Shown here: positions 16,440 through 23,666 of the stretch, one piece after another
Position numbering within the stretch: the first letter of the stretch is position 1
Layout: each line of letters begins with the position of its first letter
Assembly: GCA_020638455.1 (NCBI GenBank)
Contig: JACKIK010000002.1
Coordinates: 806,001-870,000, forward strand
Length of the DNA: 64,000 nt
Direction of reading: 5' to 3'
DNA from: Hyphomonas sp.
GTDB taxonomy: Bacteria > Pseudomonadota > Alphaproteobacteria > Caulobacterales > Hyphomonadaceae
Position numbers and translations under genes: made by a program
The notes under the pieces: model-generated
The model's database searches: none
Seen by the model: the letters and a program-made list of their open reading frames with translations, nothing else
Told to the model about the DNA's origin: nothing

Positions 16440-17864
16440 TCAGCCCGCGCAACAGGAGAGTTTCGCGACATCCTTGTCGAAAGTCTGCGCCGCAAGCTTG
16501 AACCCCTCGACTGTCGTTAAATAAGGGAAAATGGTTTCGCCGAGCGCCTTTGTCGTCATGCCGAACTTCAGTGCCAGTGAAAGTGTCTGGATACTATCAG
16601 CGCCTTCCTGCGCCATGATCACACCGCCGAGCAGTCGGTCATTAGCCCGGTCTGCGACCAACTTGATCAGCCCTGTGGTATTGCGTGCCGCGAGCGCCCG
16701 AGGAACATTCTCAAGCGGAAGCACACTGGTCTTGACATCATAGCCTGCGGCGTAAGCCTGCGCCTCGGTCAGACCGACACCTGCAATCTGCGGATCGCAG
16801 AAAACCACCCACGGCATCGCGGCGTTGTCGTAGCATTCCTTCCCTCCCAGTACCGCATTTCGCGCCGCCAGCTTGGCGCCATAAGCGGCCATGTATACGA
16901 ACTGATCCCGGTCAGTTACGTCGCCTGCTGCGTATACACCGGAACGTGTGGTGGCCATATCATCGCCAACGATGATCGCGCCCCGCTGATCAGTCTCGAC
17001 ACCCATCTCTTTGAGCCCCAGCCCATCCGTGTTGGGAATGCGCCCAGTCGACAGGACAAGGTGATCAGCCGCCAGGTCTCTGGCGGCACCGTTCACCGTT
17101 ACCGTCACGACTGTGCGGCTGCCGTCCAGCCGTGCGGCGTCATAGGTTACCTTTTCCACAACCGAGATGCCCTCGGCGCGCAGTGCCTTCGCGAGCGCCT
17201 CGGACACCTCTGGTTCAGCGCGCGGCAACAACCGCGAGCGGCACACGATCGTGACGCGGGTACCCAGCCTCGCCATCATCTGTGCGAGTTCCACACCGAT
17301 ATAGCCGCCGCCGAGGAAGATCAGGCTCTCGGGCAGCGCCTTCAGCTCCAGGAGCGCCGTGCTGTCGAGCGTCGGCACCTCCGAAATACCGGCGACGTCA
17401 GGAACGGCCGAGCGGCCGCCAGTGGCGACGATGACCTTGGATACCTTGATCTTCCGTCCGCCGACCTCCACACCGCCAAGTACGAGCCGCGCTGGCCCCT
17501 CATCGATGTAAGTCACACCATGATAGCCTGGTAGCAAGTTGGCGTATTTTTTCTGCCGCAGTGACGCGACGAGATCTTCCTTTGCTGCGATCAGCGCCGC
17601 CCAGTCAGAAACCTGCGCTTCTCCCCTGAGTCCCGGGAACCGATGCGCCGACTGCGCACTAAACACCGCCTCAGCGGCGCGGATCATCGTCTTGGAGGGG
17701 ACGCATCCGACGTTCACGCAGGTACCGCCAATCGTACCGTGCCCTATAAGAGCCACGCGCACACCGCCCTCTGCGGCCGTAATAGCGGCGGAGAATCCAG
17801 CCGATCCGGCACCAATCACGGCGAGGTCGTACTCACAGTTCGGCGCGCAGCATTCGTGTTTCAT
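16440..17864 (-). CDS. merA: Mercuric reductase
   Basis: A 474-residue flavoprotein disulfide reductase. The FAD-binding Gly-Ala-Gly-Ser-Ala-Gly motif is near residue 18, the redox-active disulfide is C49/C54 in GGTCVNVGCVPSK, and the C-terminus carries the vicinal pair C471-C472 diagnostic of MerA, which passes Hg(II) to the active site. The N-terminal HMA domain found in many MerA proteins is absent, replaced by a short Cys-rich start (MKHECCAPNC). The ATG at 17864 is chosen since the family alignment begins there. It reduces Hg(II) to volatile Hg(0) with NADPH. It lies downstream of merT and merP, with a 183-nt gap before it that holds no gene. Confidence 0.95.
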   Translation of the reverse strand: MKHECCAPNCEYDLAVIGAGSAGFSAAITAAEGGVRVALIGHGTIGGTCVNVGCVPSKTMIRAAEAVFSAQSAHRFPGLRGEAQVSDWAALIAAKEDLVASLRQKKYANLLPGYHGVTYIDEGPARLVLGGVEVGGRKIKVSKVIVATGGRSAVPDVAGISEVPTLDSTALLELKALPESLIFLGGGYIGVELAQMMARLGTRVTIVCRSRLLPRAEPEVSEALAKALRAEGISVVEKVTYDAARLDGSRTVVTVTVNGAARDLAADHLVLSTGRIPNTDGLGLKEMGVETDQRGAIIVGDDMATTRSGVYAAGDVTDRDQFVYMAAYGAKLAARNAVLGGKECYDNAAMPWVVFCDPQIAGVGLTEAQAYAAGYDVKTSVLPLENVPRALAARNTTGLIKLVADRANDRLLGGVIMAQEGADSIQTLSLALKFGMTTKALGETIFPYLTTVEGFKLAAQTFDKDVAKLSCCAG

Positions 17865-18047
17865 TGAGTTTTCCTTCGAGACTTGTCTCGTGAAGTTGCA
17901 AGAGACGCGAAACTTGGAGGCCCCTTGAATCATTGATTGCGGGTAGCGGTCCTGAAATCACCAGAGCAACTCAAGCGGTACGATCCGGTCCCGGTGTCCG
18001 CCTTCGATGTACCAAGCCGCGCAGCTGTTCTTTTGCGTTCTGATCAA

Positions 18048-18368
18048 TCAACTGGTCTGGACCGCCGGATACCCGACGCCGGCCGATGCGGCGGCAATTG
18101 TTTCCGGAGACGTGATCGCCGGATCATACACGACCTCTGCAGTCTTCGTCCCAAAATCGATCTCAACAGACTTGACGCCATCGACGCGCAGCATCGCCTT
18201 TTTCACCGATATGGGACATGTTGCGCAGGTCATGTTGTCGACGGAAAAGCGGGCCGTGGCCTGCTGTACTTCTGCGACCTCTGTCTGCGAGAACTGCGCG
18301 CCAGCAAGCGCCATTCCGCCCATAATCGCCAATCCGGCGAGGCCGGCAATCATCCACGTTCGCTTCAT
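18048..18368 (-). CDS. merP: Periplasmic mercury-binding protein MerP
   Basis: A 106-residue protein with an N-terminal export signal (MKRTWMIAGLAGLAIMGGMA) and an HMA fold carrying MTCATCP, so C48 and C51 bind Hg(II). The helix after the motif (Ile-Ser-Val-Lys-Lys-Ala-Met) and the strand Gly-Val-Lys-Ser-Val-Glu-Ile-Asp fit the MerP family. It captures periplasmic mercuric ion and hands it to MerT. It starts 15 nt after the merT stop. Confidence 0.94.
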   Translation of the reverse strand: MKRTWMIAGLAGLAIMGGMALAGAQFSQTEVAEVQQATARFSVDNMTCATCPISVKKAMLRVDGVKSVEIDFGTKTAEVVYDPAITSPETIAAASAGVGYPAVQTS

Positions 18369-18383
18369 CCCTGCTCTCCTTGC

Positions 18384-18758
18384 TTAGTAAAATAGTGGTG
18401 CCCAAGTTTCGATGGTCAGCGCCGCGAACACGATAAGCGCGCCGCCCCATAGGGCCACCTGCTTGATCCAGGAGGGTGCGGGACGTGCGCAGTCGCTGCC
18501 ATCCTCACAATGCTTGCCCTTCCGAAAATAGACTTCCCAAAAGCCAGCCGCGAGAAACCCAGCTGCAATCAGCATGAATACCGGCTTGTAGGGTTCCAGC
18601 AGCGTCAGCTGGCCGATCCAAGCTCCCGTCACACCGACGCTGATCAGTATCAGAGGCAGGATGCAACAAGACGACGCGAGGAAGGTCCCCAGCACGCCAC
18701 CCGCGATGAGCCAGCTTGATCGACGATCATTTCCAGAACCGTTTGTCTTGTCTGACAT
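18384..18758 (-). CDS. merT: Mercuric transport protein MerT
   Basis: A 124-residue inner-membrane protein with three hydrophobic helices. Helix 1 has the vicinal cysteines C31-C32 (Ser-Ser-Cys-Cys-Ile-Leu-Pro), and the cytoplasmic loop has C84 and C90 (His-Cys-Glu-Asp-Gly-Ser-Asp-Cys), the standard MerT ligands that move Hg(II) from MerP to MerA. The ATG at 18758 is chosen because upstream codons run through the merO promoter; 79 nt separate it from merR on the other strand. Confidence 0.93.
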   Translation of the reverse strand: MSDKTNGSGNDRRSSWLIAGGVLGTFLASSCCILPLILISVGVTGAWIGQLTLLEPYKPVFMLIAAGFLAAGFWEVYFRKGKHCEDGSDCARPAPSWIKQVALWGGALIVFAALTIETWAPLFY

Positions 18759-18792
18759 ACGCGTCGTTGTCCTTGGCCTTGTGTTCGTCTGC

Positions 18793-18823
18793 TTGATACG
18801 GTCTGTAGTTGGTACAGACGCAA
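18793..18823 (-). promoter_or_regulatory. mer promoter/operator with 19-bp spacer
   Basis: On the minus strand TTGCGT (18823-18818) and TATCAA (18798-18793) are separated by 19 bp, the overlong spacer of MerR-activated promoters. A perfect dyad GTCTGTA-GTTGG-TACAGAC (18801-18819) fills the spacer and overlaps the end of the -35 box, just as in Tn501 mer. It drives merTPA; merR lies divergently and would repress itself from the same site. Confidence 0.85.
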
Positions 18824-18837
18824 GCGGAGAATTGAGC

Positions 18838-19254
18838 ATGGACATCACATCGTCGCGAGCGATGCTCAGGCGGGCCGAGTTGGCCAGCCGGCTTGGCTGC
18901 AACCTTGAAACCATCCGCTATTACGAAAAGATCGGACTTCTACCAGAACCAGCGCGCTCACCCAGTGGCCACCGGCTCTATTCAAACGTGGATCAGTTGC
19001 GTTTGCGATTTATCTTGCGGGCGCGCGATCTGGGCTTCCGAACAGAGGACGTTCGCTCGCTCCTGGGGATCAATGATGGCATGCCTAGCTGTGCCGAAGT
19101 GATGGTCCTTGCCGAAGCGCATCTAAAGGACATCAGAAATCGTATCCTGGATCTGCAGCAGATGGAGAGGCAGCTCAGTGAGATCATGATCGGCTGCACC
19201 GGAGGTCAAACATCTGATTGTGCGTTGACGGACAAGCTTTTTGAATCTCGGTGA
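18838..19254 (+). CDS. merR: Mercury-responsive regulator MerR
   Basis: A 138-residue MerR-family regulator. The winged helix includes Glu-Thr-Ile-Arg-Tyr-Tyr-Glu-Lys at about residues 24-31, followed by the dimerisation helix. Three cysteines at the Hg(II) positions are present: C85 (Pro-Ser-Cys-Ala-Glu), C120 (Ile-Gly-Cys) and C128 (Ser-Asp-Cys), spaced like C82, C117 and C126 of Tn501 MerR, which separates it from CueR or ZntR. The ATG at 18838 is preferred over longer in-frame starts because they would read through the operator. Confidence 0.94.
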   Translation: MDITSSRAMLRRAELASRLGCNLETIRYYEKIGLLPEPARSPSGHRLYSNVDQLRLRFILRARDLGFRTEDVRSLLGINDGMPSCAEVMVLAEAHLKDIRNRILDLQQMERQLSEIMIGCTGGQTSDCALTDKLFESR

Positions 19255-19447
19255 ACAGGTGTTGCCGCAAACATCTATTCAGGCCTGTCCGCTCCTACTC
19301 AGACGAACGCTCGTCGAGCTAAGGCGCGACAACAGCCAGGATTTTTGAGACTAACGCCCAAGCCGCGAAGTCTCGTCGCCCGCTGTCCCTAATTGAAGAA
19401 ATGGACAACCTCGACCCTGCTGGCAGTTTGCTGTCGGCGATCCGCGT

Positions 19448-19753
19448 CTAGGTCAGCAGCTCGTCCTGCACGATCCGGGGTCGCCTTTCGATGAGCGCGA
19501 GCAGTACCCGCGCCGCGCCTTCAGGGCGTCTGCGCCCCTGCTCCCAGCCTCGCAGGGTACCTACGGCGACGCCAATGCTGCAAGCAAATTCGGCCTGCGA
19601 CAATCCCGAGCGCTCGCGGATTGCGGCCACATCAGGCTCAGGCACTTCGATATGATGAACCCATGCGCCCGTCTTGTGACCTTTGGCGTGGGTGAGCGCC
19701 TCCTGGAGGCCTTTTTTGATGCTTGTGGCGGCGTTGGTCATGTCACTTTCCAT
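19448..19753 (-). CDS. XRE-type HTH protein, NadS/HigA-like antitoxin (orphan)
   Basis: A 101-residue protein with a C-terminal HTH: Arg-Glu-Arg-Ser-Gly-Leu-Ser-Gln-Ala-Glu-Phe-Ala, then Gly-Val-Ala-Val-Gly-Thr-Leu-Arg-Gly-Trp-Glu-Gln-Gly-Arg-Arg. The Gly-Trp-Glu-Gln-Gly segment is typical of NadS/HigA antitoxins that bind their own promoter. A RelE/HigB toxin would normally lie directly upstream on the same strand, but no intact one is seen. The start may be at 19753 or at an ATG four codons later. It may be a remnant of a toxin-antitoxin pair at the island edge. Confidence 0.75.
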   Translation of the reverse strand: MESDMTNAATSIKKGLQEALTHAKGHKTGAWVHHIEVPEPDVAAIRERSGLSQAEFACSIGVAVGTLRGWEQGRRRPEGAARVLLALIERRPRIVQDELLT

Positions 19754-20346
19754 AAGTATCGGCGATGAGGTCTCAATGTTCGATCAGTTCGGCGCGCCGA
19801 TTGGCGAGATCAGCTGCGCTTTCTCTTCATTCGTCATGCCAGCCGAACTTGATCGACCAATAAACTCCGATGGTTCCACAACGGTCAGCCTCAACGTCGC
19901 GCCATGCCGTCGTATGCGTCATCGACCCATATGTCAGTGACGTATCTCTAACCTCAATTCTCGCTCCACAGTTCATCGTTCGAGATGGATCGCCAACCTC
20001 GTCGATGAGGCCCTCTTGACCCACATCTCAGAGTCAGGGAGATCAATTTATCGGATTTCCTGTGGAAATCGGAATCGAACCACTCTCCCATGCCAACAAC
20101 TACCGAATTGTTGGCAGATTGTTGGCATTCGACGACGCTCCACATTTATTTCTGAAATCAAAACAGAGGTGTAAGGGCGCTCGCGATTCCGCCCCCGGGC
20201 ACCATTCGAAGCTGGTCGACGAAGTCGATCATTTGATCCGGTGGATCAAATGAAAGCTGAGAACGCCCCGGTAGCGGCTTTTGCTGGATCGATGTCGGTC
20301 TGTCTACGCTCACCACCTCCCTCCCTCAGCATGCGATCAGCACCGA
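19754..20346. other. Gene-poor seam between metal island and core genes
   Basis: No gene is supported in these 593 nt; the short open frames lack ribosome sites or recognisable products. Composition is more AT-rich than the flanks. It contains the dyad cluster at 20054-20127 and a fragment that resembles a tRNA T-arm (GGAATCGAACC, 20071-20081). A former integration site or a decayed toxin gene is possible. Confidence 0.45.
20054..20127. repeat. Cluster of inverted repeats with tRNA T-arm-like sequence
   Basis: GATTTCC at 20054-20060 pairs with GGAAATC at 20064-20070 around TGT. TGCCAACAA (20091-20099) pairs with TTGTTGGCA (20108-20116), and a third copy TTGTTGGCA follows two bases later (20119-20127). 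Between them lies GGAATCGAACC, the complement of a T-loop GGTTCGATTCC. No full tRNA can be folded because the T-stem does not pair. Confidence 0.5.
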
Positions 20347-20973
20347 TCACGCCGCCTCTTCGTGCCCCGGCGCGCGTTCGGCCGACGCATCGAGCACGCC
20401 CGGCGTATCCCAGACGCCTTCCGGGCGGATGATCTGGTAAGGGTCGGCCTCGAAGGTCAGGGCATCCGGGTGTTCCGGCACGAAGATCTCGATCTCGCGA
20501 TATTCATAGTCCGAGAACCAGAATGGCGCCCGCCCCGGCAGCAGGCGGCACTTGAAGGTGCGCGACCAGACTGGCCACAGCCGCGCCTGGATCTGCCCGA
20601 TCATCCGCCGGTAGCCCTTGCGCGCCACCAGCTCGAACGCCTCCGCCAGCAACACGCGCAGCCCCAGCCGTCCGCGTTCGCCAGGCAACACCGCAATGCG
20701 TTCCAGCTTCGCAAAGCCGGCAAACCAGCGGATGCGCAGCGTCCCTACCGGCCGCCCCCGGTCGAACAGCAGGAAGTGCGTGGCACAGAGATCGTTGCCG
20801 TCGAATTCCTCCTCATACGGACAGGCCTGCTCCGCCATGAAGACGGCAGCGCGTACCGAGGCCATCATCAGGAAATCTTCCAGCGTCCGCACCGGCCGGG
20901 CGGCATAGCGCTGCCAGGCATCCTCCGGAATGGGGCGGCACAGCGCCTGCGGCCCGATCTCCGGCCGCGCCAT
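20347..20973 (-). CDS. GNAT-family N-acetyltransferase-like protein
   Basis: A 208-residue protein with the central GNAT pattern: a Val-Gly-Thr-Leu-Arg-Ile-Arg strand, then Ala-Lys-Leu-Glu-Arg-Ile-Ala-Val-Leu and Gly-Glu-Arg-Gly-Arg-Leu-Gly-Leu-Arg-Val-Leu-Leu for acetyl-CoA binding. The substrate cannot be told. The ATG at 20973 overlaps the stop of the upstream gene by one base (TGATG), so the two are coupled. An earlier in-frame start at 21015 would overlap that gene and has no ribosome site. Confidence 0.78.
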   Translation of the reverse strand: MARPEIGPQALCRPIPEDAWQRYAARPVRTLEDFLMMASVRAAVFMAEQACPYEEEFDGNDLCATHFLLFDRGRPVGTLRIRWFAGFAKLERIAVLPGERGRLGLRVLLAEAFELVARKGYRRMIGQIQARLWPVWSRTFKCRLLPGRAPFWFSDYEYREIEIFVPEHPDALTFEADPYQIIRPEGVWDTPGVLDASAERAPGHEEAA

Positions 20974-21548
20974 CAGGCAGCCTCCGAGCCCGATGCCACC
21001 GGCTCCTGTACCCACAGGTCCGGCAAGCCGCCATCGACGGGCACAAAGCCGAGCGAAGCCATCGAGCGCCGCCCGTCTTCGGTCGCGCCCCGCGCGAAGG
21101 CGGGCACCGGCGCGAACAGCTCCACCCGCATCACCGCAGCGACCGCCATCACCGCGCGGCGCGCTTCCTTTGTAGCACCGGCATAGACGCCGATATAGAC
21201 GCCGGCCACATCCTTGCCGTGCCAGGCGAGATGCTCCGGATCCGGCCGCCCCGGCACATAGGCGCCATTGCGCACAGCCCGCTCGCCTTCGGCCGACAAG
21301 GGCAGCGTGAGGAACACGCCATCGATCGGCTCGCCCCTGACCCAGGCCGTCATGCCGGTGACGGCATCCATTCGCGCAACCTCCTCGGCTGTGGCAATCT
21401 TCGATCCCATCAGCGATTCCGCCAATGCGACGCCCGCCGCGATGTCCGCGAAGTTCGCGCGCCGGAACCCGAAATCCGCCGCACGCGCCGCGACCTGGGC
21501 AATGTCTACGCGAATTCCGCTCGTAATTCTATTTCTCGTTGCGCTCAT
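20973..21548 (-). CDS. Conserved hypothetical protein, possibly GNAT-fold
   Basis: A 191-residue protein with no clear motif. Its C-terminal part ends Ser-Leu-Gly-Phe-Val-Pro-Val, resembling the final strand of GNAT proteins, and a Gly-Val-Tyr-Ile-Gly-Val-Tyr-Ala-Gly strand precedes a helix, but the acetyl-CoA loop is not evident. It is coupled to the GNAT-like gene downstream, which suggests a two-protein unit. The start MSATRNRITSG at 21548 faces the LysR gene, whose ATG is 105 nt away on the other strand, so the LysR protein may regulate this pair. Confidence 0.6.
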   Translation of the reverse strand: MSATRNRITSGIRVDIAQVAARAADFGFRRANFADIAAGVALAESLMGSKIATAEEVARMDAVTGMTAWVRGEPIDGVFLTLPLSAEGERAVRNGAYVPGRPDPEHLAWHGKDVAGVYIGVYAGATKEARRAVMAVAAVMRVELFAPVPAFARGATEDGRRSMASLGFVPVDGGLPDLWVQEPVASGSEAA

Positions 21549-21652
21549 GCCGACTCTCCTTTACACCGCTAGGTTGTGTTTTTCAGGTTTTCGCGGCGGT
21601 TGGCTTTAGCCACGCGAGAAAGGGGGCTTTTCAGCCCTGCAAAGTGAGCGAC

Positions 21653-22612
21653 ATGCAGGCTGAGGGGTTCGATTGGGACAAACTGCGCGTCTTCCGGGCC
21701 GTGGCTCAGTCCGGCAGCATGAGCGCCGCCGCCCTGCGCCTCGGCGGCTCGGTGCCCACGATCAGCCGCCGCATGTCGGACCTCGAGACAGACCTCAACA
21801 CGCGCCTCTTCCACCGGTCCACACGCGGCATCGAGCTCACGGACGCGGGTCGTACATTGCTGCGCCATGCGGATGTGATGGCTGATGTCGTGGAGGCTGT
21901 TCAGATCGATGTGGCCGACAAGGGCAGCACCGAAACCGGCCTCGTCCGGCTGGAGGCAGACGAAGCCGTCCTTGCATTCTGGATCGTGCCGCGGCTCGCC
22001 GGCTTCCTGAAGGCACACCCCGACATTGACCTGCGTGCCTTCGCCTGGTCCCCGCCCGCGCCGGACCAGGCGAACCTTGCCGATGTCAACATCACGCTGG
22101 AACGGCCGGTACAGTCGGACCTCATCACGCGGCGCCTCGGCAAGATCCACTACGCCATCTACGCGTCGCCCCTGCATCCCGCCGCCGCCGGCGGGCTGTC
22201 ACCGCTCGCGTCAATCTATTCCACGCGTTGCCTGTTCCATCGCCCGCACGCCGACCTGATTGCGGCGGCACTCCAGCCATCCGATCCGCTGCGGCAGTTC
22301 TGCGAGCGCTCGCCCGTCACCAACAGCCTCGCTGCCGCCCTGGCCGAATGCCGCGCCGGCGGCTCGCTCTGCGCCATGCCCACGATCGTTGAAACAACGT
22401 GTACGGACGTCCAGCGCATCTGCCTGCTGCCCGAAGTCCGGGCCGATATCTGGCTGTCCTTTCCGGAGCGGACCCGCCGTCTTGCGCGCGGCACGGCTGT
22501 GCTCGACTGGGTCCGCGCCCAGTTCGATGCCGACGCGCATCCCTGTTTCAGGCAGAGCCCGGTTCAGGCGATCCGCACCGATTCCGGTTCGCAACTCCGC
22601 CGCCAGGCCTGA
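21653..22612 (+). CDS. LysR-family transcriptional regulator
   Basis: A 319-residue regulator. The winged HTH is at residues 6-65, with Asp-Lys-Leu-Arg-Val-Phe-Arg-Ala-Val-Ala-Gln-Ser-Gly-Ser-Met-Ser-Ala-Ala-Ala and Arg-Leu-Phe-His-Arg-Ser. The substrate domain follows but is divergent. The ATG at 21653 is chosen from the family alignment; an in-frame ATG at 21539 would begin inside the divergent gene. Divergent placement to the GNAT-like pair suggests it controls that pair. Confidence 0.88.
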   Translation: MQAEGFDWDKLRVFRAVAQSGSMSAAALRLGGSVPTISRRMSDLETDLNTRLFHRSTRGIELTDAGRTLLRHADVMADVVEAVQIDVADKGSTETGLVRLEADEAVLAFWIVPRLAGFLKAHPDIDLRAFAWSPPAPDQANLADVNITLERPVQSDLITRRLGKIHYAIYASPLHPAAAGGLSPLASIYSTRCLFHRPHADLIAAALQPSDPLRQFCERSPVTNSLAAALAECRAGGSLCAMPTIVETTCTDVQRICLLPEVRADIWLSFPERTRRLARGTAVLDWVRAQFDADAHPCFRQSPVQAIRTDSGSQLRRQA

Positions 22613-22623
22613 TCCTCAGGCCT
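22605..22623. terminator. Hairpin at convergent gene ends
   Basis: AGGCCTGA (22605-22612) and TCAGGCCT (22616-22623) form a perfect 8-bp dyad around TCC. The LysR stop codon lies in one arm and the acyl-CoA dehydrogenase stop in the other. No T-run follows on either strand, so termination activity is uncertain. Confidence 0.4.
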
Positions 22624-23662
22624 CGACGAAACCTTGCGCGACTGCAGCAGCCTGCCTTGCCTGCTCGGGGCTGCCGAACAGCTGCCTGTTCACACCAATC
22701 CGCTTGAACCAGTAGTGCAGGCCCAGCAGGTCCGTGAAGCCCATGCCGCCATGCACTTCCGTCGCGGTCTTCGCCACGAAGGTGCCGACTTCCGCGAGAT
22801 GCGCCCTGGCAAGGTTCGCCATGACCAGCGCCTCCGGATCGCCGGTGTCCATCGCATAGGCCGCGTGCCAGACGAGGGCGCGGGCGGGCTCCAGCTTCGC
22901 GGCCATCTCGGCACAGAGATGCTTCACCGCCTGGAACGAGCCGATGACGCGCCCGAACTGCCTGCGCTCCTTCGCGTATTCCACTGCCTTGTCGAGCATC
23001 GCTTGCGCCGCACCCAGCGTGTCTGCGGCGACCAGGAGGCGTGCGATAGCGAGTGCTCGGGCAGCATCAGGCATTGTCTCGACAACGCTCACCTGATCAA
23101 ACGAAAGCTCTACGAACGTCCGGGTCCGGTCTATCGTTCGCATAGGCGTAGCTGCCCAATCTTTCACAACATGCAGGTGACCAGTTTCATCAGCTACTAC
23201 AACATGGTTCGGCCCGTCGGGCACCATGGCCAAAAGCGACCTTCCGGTCAGTTTTCCATTGTCGACCTTGACCCCCGCCCCGTCGCGCCTTGAAGAGAGC
23301 TCTGTCAAAGCGAGACCAAATGATTCGACCCCCGACGCGATACCCATCGCCAAATTTGATCCGGATCTTGCCAAAACATCTCCCGCCACCGCTGCGGCCA
23401 GAAAGGCAGATGGCGCAACGTAATGGCCAAGCGCCTCCTGAACCAGACACGCACCGAGCAAGCCCATTCCATATCCGCCTTCGGACTCCGGCAGATTGAG
23501 ACCCAGTGTACCCATGTCCGCGAGCCCCTGCTCAGCCGCCTTGGTGGCCTCTGCGTCGCCATCGGCGATGCGGCGAACCACATCCAATGGAACGGTGTCC
23601 TTCAGGAAGCCAGTGATCGAATCCTGCAGCAGGCGCTGGTCTTCAGAGAGTGCAAATTCCAT
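22616..23662 (-). CDS. Acyl-CoA dehydrogenase (small subunit-like)
   Basis: A 348-residue acyl-CoA dehydrogenase starting MEFALSEDQRLLQDSITGFL, with the FAD-binding C-terminal helices (Arg-Gln-Phe-Gly-Arg-Val-Ile-Gly-Ser-Phe-Gln and Gly-Gly-Met-Gly-Phe-Thr). The mid-domain Thr/Ser flavin-binding motif of classic ACADs is poorly conserved, as in steroid and side-chain ACADs that function as heterotetramers. It starts 4 nt after the stop of a second ACAD, so the two probably form one enzyme acting on CoA thioesters in beta-oxidation. The start is the ATG at 23662; longer frames overlap the partner. Confidence 0.88.
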   Translation of the reverse strand: MEFALSEDQRLLQDSITGFLKDTVPLDVVRRIADGDAEATKAAEQGLADMGTLGLNLPESEGGYGMGLLGACLVQEALGHYVAPSAFLAAAVAGDVLARSGSNLAMGIASGVESFGLALTELSSRRDGAGVKVDNGKLTGRSLLAMVPDGPNHVVVADETGHLHVVKDWAATPMRTIDRTRTFVELSFDQVSVVETMPDAARALAIARLLVAADTLGAAQAMLDKAVEYAKERRQFGRVIGSFQAVKHLCAEMAAKLEPARALVWHAAYAMDTGDPEALVMANLARAHLAEVGTFVAKTATEVHGGMGFTDLLGLHYWFKRIGVNRQLFGSPEQARQAAAVAQGFVEA

Positions 23663-23666
23663 CGCT

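Noticed and set aside
20030..20150. tRNA gene suggested by GGTTCGATTCC on the minus strand
   Set aside because: The flanking 5-nt T-stem arms do not pair and no acceptor or anticodon stem can be found.
1..20346. Transposon carrying the metal genes
   Set aside because: No transposase, resolvase or long terminal inverted repeat is seen in the window; the left end lies outside, so it cannot be excluded but is not supported.
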